DNA from: Lojkania enalia | Lineage: Eukaryota; Ascomycota; Dothideomycetes; Pleosporales | Reading direction: 5' to 3' | Assembly (NCBI GenBank): GCA_010094045.1 | Contig: ML986704.1 | Coordinates: 1-64,000 of the forward strand | Length of the DNA: 64,000 nucleotides | Part shown: one piece after another, positions 32,541 to 42,357 of the stretch | How positions within the stretch are numbered: position 1 is the first letter of the stretch | Layout of the letters: every line of letters begins with the position of its first letter | The notes under the pieces: model-generated | What the model was told of the DNA's origin: nothing | Databases searched by the model: none | The model's input: the letters and a program-made list of their open reading frames with translations, nothing else | Translations under genes and position numbers: made by a program

Positions 32541-32607
32541 TAACTGTCAAAAAGACCGGGATTCCTGCCGACTAAGCATGAAGGTATGTATTGTTGCATT
32601 CTCTGAC
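32541..32607 (+). repeat. Direct repeat, copy 1 (partner 32914-32980)
   Basis: TAACTGTCAAAAAGACCGGG ... AGCATGAAGGTATGTATTG ... CTCTGAC; the second copy is 373 bp downstream. Confidence 0.8.
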
Positions 32608-32913
32608 ATCACCTAAATGGCTCCACCCACACACACCTTACGCGCACACACACAGCCGTAGGTACGTCCCTTGGCTCTAGTCTTACTGTTGGATATTCCA
32701 CACCTGAACCAGTAGTTTCTGGCTCTCAATAGCTCGCTACTAGCTCCCTGAAGTCCATTCCGTCTCTCTAGACTTGGCTTTTGGTTGGTTATTTGTCGGT
32801 AATGGCATAAAACATATAGTAGAAGCGGGGTTCAAATGGCGGGGTAGGTTATTTTGCATTACAACTGAAATGCATTCCGCGTAGGTACGGCTGCGGCAAT
32901 AGGGTTCATAACT

Positions 32914-32980
32914 GTAACGGTCAAAAAGACCAGCCTTCTCGCCTATAAGCATGAAGGCATATATTGCTGTATTCTCTGAC
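32914..32980 (+). repeat. Direct repeat, copy 2
   Basis: TAACGGTCAAAAAGACCAGC ... AGCATGAAGGCATATATTG ... CTCTGAC, about 80% identical to 32541-32607. Confidence 0.8.
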
Positions 32981-33649
32981 GTTATAGAATTTGGTAGACG
33001 TGTGATAATTCAACTTATCTTTAGCTAAAGGGAGAACAAAGTTTACGTACGAACGTTACGCTTAACTCATTGACACGTCGCTCTCAATAATACTGCCTGA
33101 CGCTTAGATGGGGCTTTGGTATTTGTCGTACGGGTGGTCGAATTAGATAGCTTGAAAGGAAATTGGGGGTTGAGCACTGTTGTCCCATAGCTTTTGCACC
33201 ATACGTCAATGTGCTTATACTTGGTACCTTTGAGCAGAGACAGAATAGAGATTTTGCGGTACAAGAGGGGTGCTCTGTGATGGATTTTTCGTCTCTGCTT
33301 TACTCTACTATTAGCTTGGTACGTACGACAGTCTTTCAAATCAATTAATTAAGCTCACTTCTTAATCAATCTTCTTTGTACGCCCTCTTGCCATGTCCTT
33401 CAACAAAATCTCTTTCAACGACAATACTGTTGGCCCTACTGGGGCTGCTACCCGCTATGATAGGGCACTTGTTCTGTCAATGTCCAAGCTCTGGCTAACC
33501 TTTGTGGTTTTGGCCCTGGAGCTGCTCTTATACGAAATCCTTCCTCGTACGAGACAATTCCCATCTTCAATTAGGTCATCGCTAACTACCTCTCGCAAAT
33601 CTTCTACTTCTCTATACGTTCTACCCTGTCAGTTTTATAACCCTTCTGA

Positions 33650-34050
33650 CCCCTGATAGCCCGCCGAGATTGCTCTTACGTGTACGACGCTCCAAATAAA
33701 CCGCCGCGGCTATGTCAGCGCTGCTATTCTCGCGGCGACATGAACGTAGCACCTTGTTAGAATTGTTTGGCGGCATATGGCCGTACCGAAGAATTTGCTT
33801 ACTACGCTAGTGGTGTGTCTCTTCACATCTGGTACGATGGAGCTTGCTCCAATTGTATCCATTGTGAGGCTGGCGCTCAGTGCAGCTTTCGAGGCGATGA
33901 TAATCATAAGCTGGCGTACGGAAATCGGAATAGGGAGCTGGTTCGCGACCACTCTCGCTCTCTAGGTAGTGCTGGAGGTGTCTCTGATGGTGATAGGAAG
34001 GGTAGAGGTAGCACTGGTGGAGCTAGCAGAGACCGCGTTGGTGCTTGATG
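33650..34050 (+). pseudogene. Cysteine-rich fragment resembling the fungal DUF3716 domain
   Basis: Plus-strand fragment with LCQRCYSRGDMNVAPC, a stop, then YDGACSNCIHCEAGAQCSFR. The paired CxxC followed by GACxNC...CSFR is the pattern of DUF3716, a cysteine domain of unknown role common in fungal accessory proteins. The TAG after the first motif and the lack of a start mark it as a relic. Confidence 0.45.
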
Positions 34051-34059
34051 CTTTCGGAG

Positions 34060-35630
34060 CTTTGTACGATAGGCAATCTCAATTTGCTACGGGTGGAAAA
34101 GTTCATTTGAATTGCATATCTTATGTAGTATTTGAAATCTCCTCTCACATTGCTGTTTTTTGCCTTATTTCGTACGATTGAATTTTGCATACGTGGCAAC
34201 TTTGGTAATTTGGCCCAGGAAAGCTACTGCACTTTTCCATGAACTTCAAACACGACTTGTAGAATACTTCCGCTCTCTTGTTCATTAGAGGAATAACGAC
34301 ACACATTCAATGGAAATATGGATCTCCATGTTTCTCAGCTGTTCTCGACAGTTTGACTTCCTTGTTTCTGAACAGATATTGCTACGATATTTTATGACTT
34401 TTACAACAGTACAGATGTCTGAAAACTAATCCGCGCAAATATATATCTGGAATAAGTGCTTTCTGCAGAGCTTTGGGAACGCATTGCAAAGATCCGAGCA
34501 CGCCTTCCATAACCCCCGTTGCCAAAAATCCAACTACCAAAGGTCCCCCATACAAACAACCACTCCTGTTTACCCCTCGCTCATCTCCACCTCCATAATC
34601 ACCTCGATTCTCCCATCATCCTCAACATTCAGAGCGGTGTATTCAAAGCGATTCATTATTAGACTCCTCCCAGAGATGAGTTTGCTGTCATTATTCGAAA
34701 ACCATCCCCGCAAGTGGGCAAAATGAATTCCGATACCCAATTCACCCACTCTACCTGTCGGTCCACGAATCATTCAGGCGCCGGTACGACTAGTGAATCA
34801 TCAGAGAAACTCGAAGAACGCCTCCAGCCTACTCAACAGCCACAGTTACATCTTCTCTTGTAGTCAAATCGAAGGCGGTCGAGTCGAAACCAGCTTGTGC
34901 CAACGTTCTCAGTACTGCAAGCAAGAAGAACGACCCGCAGTTGAGTTGGATTGTAAATAAAATCAATATTATGCGGGTATCTGCCAAAGAACTCAAAGAC
35001 ACCGGACAGTTGGTGAAATGAAGGCGTCGGATATCCATTAATGTGCTGAGCTACTCAACTAATTTTAGCGCCCAAGCGAATATCACCGAGGAAGCAGGCA
35101 GAGAGTAGATATCGAGTAAAGTTGGCGGCAAAGTCACTATGACTAGCCCACAGTTCACGATTGGAGTTGGAGTGTAGGTTGGATAGTATGTCACACTGAC
35201 CAGCGATAATTTAACCGACCGGGTTTGCCTTAGTTGCTGATATAGATGCTAACAAGAGCACAAAGACGACAATCGAGCTGATTCGCTCCTTGAAGACGCA
35301 TTGGAACTCGAGAAAGATATTGACGGCGCACCAAATCACGACGAGTTGGATGTCAACGAAGGCTATCGAAATGATTCATTCTTCTCATTATCCATTACGA
35401 AAAAGACCTCGTCAACGCCGGTCATATCGCCAGCGCCTGTGCTATTTTAACAAAGCATACAGACCTTTCAGGTATCATGCAATCTCTGTTATCGATAGTC
35501 AAGCCATCTTATCCATCAAGCGACGAACTACATCCTCTGCCAATTCTTGAAAACTACGACGATTGTACTAGTACGGAGTAGTGATATAGCACCAAAATTC
35601 CAGGGGTATACTACCTGTCGGAGGATGGAA
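34060..35630. other. No confident gene
   Basis: Only short unrecognised frames, the longest about 86 codons (35290-35550 plus). The fragment RFEYTALNVEDDGRIEVIME on the minus strand (about 34650-34580) is protein-like but unassigned. Confidence 0.3.
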
Positions 35631-35634
35631 AATA

Positions 35635-35822
35635 GTTGCGCAGGCAATTACTAGGAGTGTAATCTATGGGAGGAAATGAGTTGATTCGATCTCTATGGGC
35701 GACGACTAGCTGAAATACACGCCTCATTGACTACAAATGCTGGAGCATCCGAGCCACCTGCCAAATTCATAGAGTGGACTGACACTTGGCCATATCTCGG
35801 CCATGCAATGGTCGGCAACACT
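35635..35822. repeat. Dispersed repeat, copy 2 (partner 9404-9595)
   Basis: GTTGCGCAGGCAATTACTAG ... CTATGGGCGACGACTAGC ... AGAGTGGACTGACACTTGG aligns with 9404-9595. Confidence 0.75.
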
Positions 35823-35824
35823 AC

Positions 35825-36510
35825 CTATTTCTAAGGAATCAGACACTCTTCCATCTCAGCCCTGCCATCCAGATTCCAGCTCGCTTCTCCAGAACGTGTA
35901 TCAAAGAGTCATTTACACAGAGATCCTTACGATCTTCCGTACATATTGATGCCTTCACCTATGGATGGGCATCCAGCATCGCTCCCCCACACATCTATGA
36001 GTCAAGTCACAAACATTCGGGTTTTACAGGCAAAGCTGCCCCCTCCATACATTGCACATGCTGCCTCCACATTGCCTTCGCAACCACCTCCCGTCACTTT
36101 ACAATAATACATAACGACTCACGTTCTGGCCTACTCGCCATTTCCGGATGCAATCTCAGGAAGGTCTCCGGCTACCACACGCTCTAGACCCTCATTCTTC
36201 TAGAACGGCTGGCCATTGTGGTTGACAAAGCTGTACGCAGTTAGCAGCGCCATTATTACCCCATTTGCGTCTTTATTAAATTAGCCCTTCTGCGGGCCAG
36301 TCGCCATAATCCCGATACGGCCCTTGATTAAGCCGAACACGCCATCTACAAGGTTCCACCACTGAGTATGGCATAGATTGGACCGGCTCTTGATTATTCT
36401 TTGGCCGGAGGTAAGCAACTGAATGTTTGCGAAGGTGACAACGCAACTCCAAGTCAGGCACGAGCATTAATTAGGTCTCACTTTCTGTAAACAGCGTCTG
36501 ACAGTAGATA
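35825..36510. other. No confident gene
   Basis: A 133-codon plus-strand frame (35786-36187) overlaps the repeat and has no recognisable domain. Confidence 0.3.
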
Positions 36511-36514
36511 CCTA

Positions 36515-36660
36515 TCTATTATTACTATTATTATTGTTGTTGTTATTGCTATTGTTGTTATTGCTATTGTTGTTATTGCTATTGTTGTTATTGTTATTGA
36601 TTATTGATGTCATCATTATTGTTGTTGTTATGGTTATTGTCATTGTTGTCGTTGTGGTGG
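36515..36660. repeat. Degenerate (ATT/GTT)n trinucleotide microsatellite
   Basis: About 145 bp of TTATTG, TTGTTG and CTATTG units, ending about 75 bp downstream of the aspartokinase stop codon (the gene is on the minus strand). Confidence 0.92.
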
Positions 36661-36736
36661 AGGACAGCAATGACAAAGCACTTTGGAAAAAGAGACTCTG
36701 AGAAGATTCAGATTGTTCACAATTATCTTCTCTCGA

Positions 36737-38463
36737 TCAGTCTGGAAATGTAAAAAGCTTGGCATGTATGACGTTCAGGGCACGAGTCACTTCCCGCTCC
36801 TCGATCGCGCAGCCGATGCTGATCTCACTGGCGCCCTGGCTAATCATCTCGATGTTGATGCCGTGTTCGCCCAGGGTGTTGAAGAAGTGACCTGAGATGC
36901 CGCTCATGCCCCGGAGTTGGCGCCCGACGAGAGATATTATGGCCAGGTCCGGCACGAGGTCGACATCGCCCCAGGCTTTGAGGCTGTTAATGGCGCGTTG
37001 CAGGGCTTCGGATTGGATCTGGAGGTCGTCTTCGCCGTGGAGGGTGGCGAGCAGGGCGTTTTCCGAATGGATAGCCATGGAGACGTGGACTTCGGAAGAG
37101 GAGATGAGATCGACCGAAAGGCCGTTTTGGTCGAGGATGGAGAAGATAGTGGCGAGAAATCCGTGAGCTCGGGTCCGTTTGTTGGAGTGGACGTTGAGGA
37201 CCGTAATCTGAGATTTGGCCGTGACGGCTGTAGGTCGTTTTGGCTGGGTGCTAAGAACAGACGTGGCCGAGCGGTTGCGGAAGAGCCCCGGGGGGGTTTT
37301 GGCTGAGACAGTGTCGGCTGGGTCCGGATAGATGACTGTGCCGGCAGAGCGAGGGTTCATGACATTCTTGATACGAATGGGGATGCTTGCGCGGATGACT
37401 TGGTCCATAGTGAAGGGGTGAATGACTTCGGAGCCGTAAAATGTCAACTCGGCCGCTTCGGCCGGGGTGACGGTTTTTAGGAGGCGGGCTGTGGGGACCT
37501 TTCGAGGGTCGGCAGTGAAGACTCCATCAACCTCCTTCCAGATCTGCAATTCGAGAGCCTGGAGTCCAATAGCAGCGATAGCGGCGCAGAGGTCTGTGTA
37601 GCCCCGACCAACCTGCTCTAGCAGACCTCCGGGGACTTTGCCAAAAAACCCTGTGAGGACGGGGACAGCCTTAGGACCAAGCGCGAGGATCTTGGTACCA
37701 ATGAGGTGGGCGAGGTCCCTGAAGAATTCGTTGTCCAAGGCGACGACAGTCGATCTACGGTTAATGATCTCGCCGAGGTCGACGCAGACGGCATGGGCAC
37801 CCTTGGTCTGTAGGAGAGCAGTCATGAGCAGGCAACTCAATTTTTCGCCCACACTGATGACCATATCCTTGGTCTGGTTGGTGACGGCTTTGAGGAATCG
37901 AGCGCTCTCCAAGATCTTTAGCAAGTTGTGACATTCCCAGTCCACATGGGCAATGTACTGCTCTAAGATGTCCTTGTCGTCGATTGTTTCTTGGCCCACG
38001 GTTACGTGGTCTATGCGCAGTCCCTCGACCATATCGACATACTTGCGCGAGTCGGCCACGAGGACATCTTCAGCGGCGCGCAGGAGACGGTTGGTGGTGC
38101 CCTCGCTCTTGGTCTTGGTGCTCCTTGCCGAACAGACAACGGCAACCCTGTGTTCCTTGAGGCCTGTCCTGTTGCGTTCAGCTTGTGGAGGGTCTAATGG
38201 CGTCCGGCAGCAACTTACAACACGATGTCGTCGGCGATGGTCGCAGCAAACTTGCCAAGGCTGGTGCCTCCGAACTTTTGGACGATCCAATTAGTACCGC
38301 CGGGAAGATCTCGTTCCCGGCAGTGAGGGACTAAGTCGATGTGGCCGTTGACCTGTGTGGTCTCATGCAGCATGGCGGTCTTGGTCGGGCGCTCGCGGCA
38401 TATCATTGGGGAGTCCATGACAGCGCCTTTGTCTGCGTCTGCTCTCGAGACCGTATGTGGCAT
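36737..38463 (-). CDS. Aspartokinase (aspartate kinase) with two C-terminal ACT domains
   Basis: Two exons, 38463-38219 and 38168-36737, with a 50-bp intron (38169-38218, GTAAGT ... AACAG) in phase 2, 558 aa. The join gives ADDIVLTGLKEHRVAVVCSA. It phosphorylates L-aspartate, the first step to homoserine, threonine and methionine. Motifs: KFGGTS at 63-68; SVGEKLSCLLMTALLQ; TGFFGKVPGGLLEQVGRGYT then DLCAA (aspartate/ATP site); WKEVDGVFTADPRKVP; EAAELTFYGSEVIHPFTM. ACT domains: ITVLNVHSNKRTRAHGFLAT and LAIISLVGRQLRGMSGISGH, the usual sites for threonine feedback. All catalytic motifs are present, so the enzyme looks active. An unusual extension of about 57 aa precedes KFGGTS. Its start is 785 bp from the divergent acyl-CoA ligase. 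A housekeeping or a cluster-dedicated copy (as FUB3 in the fusaric acid cluster) are both possible. Confidence 0.93.
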
Positions 38464-39247
38464 TGAGTGTCATTCGGAAGAGGAGGGACGCGGGGATATG
38501 TGAGCAAGGTGATCACTGCGGGCCGTGATAGACTGGGGTTAGCGGAAGTTTTCTACAGATTCGCAGCTTCAGGGTTCGACGATCAGTGGTGCAATAGTGC
38601 TTCATTGCGTGCTCGAAGGGCAAAATGGTTGGGTGATTATGATTCGTCTGCGCATTGGTGTTATGTAGCACGCATTAATGAAGGGCCGGCGCCGATGGAG
38701 GCTGAAAGTCTTGAGGGGGCAAGATTTACTCGCTCTCGTAATACGCACAAGTTCGTGTATTGACGATTATTGGGGCCAGGGATTATTATTGAGAGCCTAA
38801 GCGGCTGCTGGCCCCTGCGCGTGAATATCCATGTAAGTGCGCTAGATCAGGAGTGGCGGAGTATCTTCTTTTCGGCTAGTGGTATCTATCCTAGTAGCAG
38901 CCACACTAGAAGGCTATGTTGTAATAATGGTTTGTTACTTTCCAACCTAGAGTACCTCCGAGTAGGTGCCGAGATCCATCCATCCTGAGGAGTCTCCACG
39001 TTTTTTGGCAAACCATCGGGTTTTATTGCCTCTAAGATCCGAGCTATTATGCTCCTGTAAAGCGCTCTCCACCCTTTCAATCTCCCACGGATCTCCTCCC
39101 TTGTCTCTGCACCGACATAGTCTCGACGTGAATCGCAGCCACCAGAAACGCACGATTACAGCGTCGCGGAAGCGTTTGCACCACATTGAGGTGTTCTTCA
39201 TTTTCGCAAACATCCTTCTGTCATCGTCTACGGATTGGTGAACCACC
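38464..39247. promoter_or_regulatory. Divergent intergenic region between aspartokinase and acyl-CoA ligase
   Basis: 784 bp lying between two divergently transcribed starts, so it carries both promoters. The small frames within it (38467-38763, 38947-39372) have no homology and are not called. Confidence 0.5.
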
Positions 39248-41299
39248 ATGATTTTCACGGCACCGGCTTTCCTTCCCACCTTGCCGTCTCCTCTCCCTCT
39301 CCAAGAAACAATCGGGGATTTTTGTTTGGCAGCAAATATTGCTAAAAAAGTCGGATCTGACTCGGCGGACAAGCAATCCCCTTTCGTCGAGGCAGCAATT
39401 GATCGTGCATGGACTACGGACGAGATTGGTGCTCGTGTCGCTCAGGTTGCAGCAGCTTTGTGCTCATCGTGGAAGCTTGTTCCCGGGCAACAATGGCACA
39501 AAACAGTTGCCATCTTAGCTACCAACAGCGTAGGTTTCCTCGATATTGCGTCCTTGAGACAGCAGCCTGAGTGGTCTCTAGGTTGATATCTTGATTCTTT
39601 CATGGGCTATCCATCGCATTGGCGGTGGCTGCCTCATGTTGCAACCAACGAGCTCGGCTGATGAGATCGCCGGGCACCTTGATCGTGTACCGCCATTCGC
39701 CATGTTTGTGTCGCAAGATATGCTTCCTCTGGGCCAAGAAGCCGTTCGACGGAGCTCCCTACCCTCAGAACTGCCACTCTACAGGCTCTCTGAGTCTGAC
39801 CATGCTTTGCACACAGCAGCGGCCCAGCCAGACCAGGACCTAGCCAAACCCTCTACTCTCGATGACTTGATTGCAGATTCCAAGGGTCTGCCCCCAATGC
39901 ACCGGTCTCCTTTGCCTGCCAACGAAGCGACTCGACGTGTGGCATACTACTGTACCACTAGCGGCACTTCTGGTTTCCAGGTAACATCACACAATCCCTC
40001 CACGCATCATATTAGACTAATTAGACCTTTGTCGTGACTTGGTAGCGCATTGTGGCAATCACGCACGAAAACATGATCGCTAGTATCTTGCAGGCTACAT
40101 CATTCTACAAGGCCACCAGAGAGAGAGGCTCGGAGGTGACTCTGGGCTTCTTACCGTTCAACCACATCTATGGACTGTTAATCACTCATTCCCTAATGCA
40201 CTACGGCGACAGCGTCATCGTCCATCGTGGCTTCAATCTGATGGAAATCCTGACTTCCATCGTCAAATATCGCATTAACACACTTTATCTGGTTAGTCTG
40301 TCGGATGAGAACATTCTTTGGTCCCTAGTCAGGCTCATAGGGATGTCCAGAGCGCAAGCTGATGGGTACAGGTACCGCCTATAATCAACGCTCTGTCGCG
40401 GAATGCATCCATCTTGGATCGATTCGACTTGAGCTCGGTTGGCGCCATCGTATCGGGTGGCGGACCTCTCAATAAAGAAGCTTTTGCGAGAATGCAGGCT
40501 GCGCGACCCGATTGGCGAATTCTTAGCGGCTGGGGTAGGCCTCTTGTAAGCGTAGTCTGAGCAAAGATCTAATGCTCGGCTAGGTCAAACTGAAAGCACT
40601 GGTATCGGGTCTCTGTCTTATCCGGGCGACATTTTCCCGGGTTCAAGTGGTGTTCTGCTTCCGGGCGTCCGCATCCGATTGAGAGACGACCATGGCCGCG
40701 AGGTTGAGACGCTTGAGGAAATGGGCGAGATCGAGATTGCCTCTCCCAGCGTCCTGCGCGGATATGTCGACTATGCCAGCGATGCAATTCTCCCGCCCAC
40801 AGGTGATGCGGAATTCTGGTGGCCAACAGGAGACGTTGGCCTCTTCCGTGTGGCCCCTAGTGGCGAGACGCATCTGTTTGTCGTAGACCGCATCCGCGAC
40901 ATGATTAAGGTCAAGGTAAGTGAGATTGCGAAGACGAAGCGTGAATCCTGCTGACAGCCTGCCGTGTAGGGCAACCAAGTCGCTCCCGGCCAGATTGAGG
41001 CTCACTTGAGCCAGCATGCTGCCGTCGCCGAGACTGCCGTCGTCGGCGTCCCTGACGAAGCAGCCGGCGAGCGAGCTTTGGCCTTCATAGTTGGGGAGCC
41101 TTCATATGCACCTGGCGCAAGCGAGGCTGATCTCAGAAAGACAATCCGGGATCATAACGACCTGGCGTTGCCCGAGGTTTGCCGTCTGCAGGACCGCATT
41201 ATCTTCGTCGATCAGCTCCCGAAAAGTGCGAGCGGTAAAATTCTCAAGCGGGAACTGAGAAAGCAAGTGTCTACGTTGGCCCCCCCCAAAAAGGGTTGA
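39248..41299 (+). CDS. Acyl-CoA ligase / 4-coumarate-CoA-ligase-like AMP-binding enzyme (six exons)
   Basis: Hand-spliced exons 39248-39529, 39582-39980, 40046-40291, 40372-40534, 40584-40915 and 40970-41299; 583 aa. The five introns (52, 65, 80, 49, 54 bp) have GTAGGT, GTAACA, GTTAGT, GTAGGC and GTAAGT donors and all end in AG. Splicing gives continuous sequence, e.g. [20 protein letters not shown] and [20 protein letters not shown]. Function: activation of a carboxylic acid with ATP to acyl-AMP and then to acyl-CoA (ANL superfamily). Motifs: P-loop [13 protein letters not shown] (about 218-230), [44 protein letters not shown], and the C-terminal catalytic Lys564 in [11 protein letters not shown]. 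The P-loop has GFQR where the family has GxPK. No PTS1 (ends APPKKG). The substrate is unknown. The unspliced frames look broken, but the spliced gene is intact. Confidence 0.9.
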
Positions 41300-41880
41300 T
41301 AGATAAATGGGGAGCTTCTGAAGGAGTGTCAAGTTTGTGCACAGTCTAAGTCCACATTGTTGAGCCATCAACAACAAAATCTGTACCGTCGCTCGATTTT
41401 TGCGCTTGTCTTCTTATATAGTTTGTAAATAGGCAATGTATGACACAGGCACTTTTCAAACAAAGCCGGTCTTATTACCCACACAAGTGCGCCAAGGCTC
41501 GACAACACGTGGAAACCGGTGGCATGGGACGTGAATGGAACTGGGTTATTCTAGGAACCAATTATCATGCGTCTGTCTGCTCGCCTGCGTCGAAAGGATC
41601 AGGTAGCTCACCAAGGAGGCTCTTCTTCAAGACTAGAGGCCGTTCTCCAAGCTGCTCGTCCTACCAAAGTCTTGCTTATCTTGTTACGACTGTGGCCACC
41701 CATAGCCCCATCCGCAGCCCTTTCCGCCGGCGACTCGGCGCGTGCGAAGACTGTAGCTGGAGAAGAGGATGGGCTGGCCCTCAAGGCAACCTTCTCACGG
41801 GCTAGAGGTACGAGAAAATAAAACAAACAGGGTCTCATTCGCTAAGATTAGGTACATAGACTGTACCGAGTACCCTGGCA
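41300..41880. other. Intergenic between acyl-CoA ligase and ABC transporter
   Basis: 3' flank of the ligase gene. The 120-codon frame at 41440-41805 has no recognisable content. Confidence 0.35.
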
Positions 41881-41886
41881 CGTTGT

Positions 41887-41993
41887 CGATAAAATAAGCG
41901 GGGTGAAAATGACAACGGCGCACTAGCCTTTTCGTGCCGCTTATTCGGTGCCGCTTATTCGGTCACGCTTATTCGGTCACGCTTATTTCGTCG
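41887..41993. repeat. Small fold-back element with four 14-15-bp tandem units
   Basis: CGATAAAATAAGCGGGGTG at the left end is mirrored by CACGCTTATTTCGTCG at the right end. On the right arm four units follow in tandem: GTGCCGCTTATTCG twice (41934, 41948), GTCACGCTTATTCG (41962) and GTCACGCTTATTTCG (41976). It lies about 370 bp upstream of the ABC transporter start. Confidence 0.7.
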
Positions 41994-42357
41994 CCCGCCT
42001 GTAATACGTTATTAGTAATATGAAGTGAGCTCAAATTGAGTAAGCTTGAAAACAAGTACGTTCGAGATGGTTGGTTATTAACGAATTAACGAATTAACGG
42101 GCTTGCATGGTCAGTGCATGTTTCCGCGAGCGTGCTTAGGCAGTAGTTTCATTATCATGAATTATAGCTGAAGCCACGCTAAGCCGGGAGGAGCGGATGG
42201 TTAGCATTGCTGAGACGTTTGCAATCATGCGAGCGCACTGCTAGTCTTCACGGCTGGGCTACTTTTCGTTGACACTTCCACTCCAAGTAAAGGTGATGCC
42301 ATTCGAGCACCTACCCTCGCAACACCTCACGCACTGCCTTTTCGAACGTCTACGAAG
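41994..42357. promoter_or_regulatory. 5' flank of the ABC transporter
   Basis: No coding sequence supported. CGAATTAACGAATTAACGGG (about 42080-42099) is a short tandem doublet. Confidence 0.4.

Noticed and set aside
36897..38294. Plus-strand ORFs over the aspartokinase
   Set aside because: Antisense shadows of a GC-rich coding exon with clear aspartokinase motifs on the minus strand.
39248..40960. First impression of a frameshifted acyl-CoA ligase pseudogene
   Set aside because: All apparent breaks coincide with short introns having GT...AG ends and conserved blocks at both sides; the spliced reading is intact.
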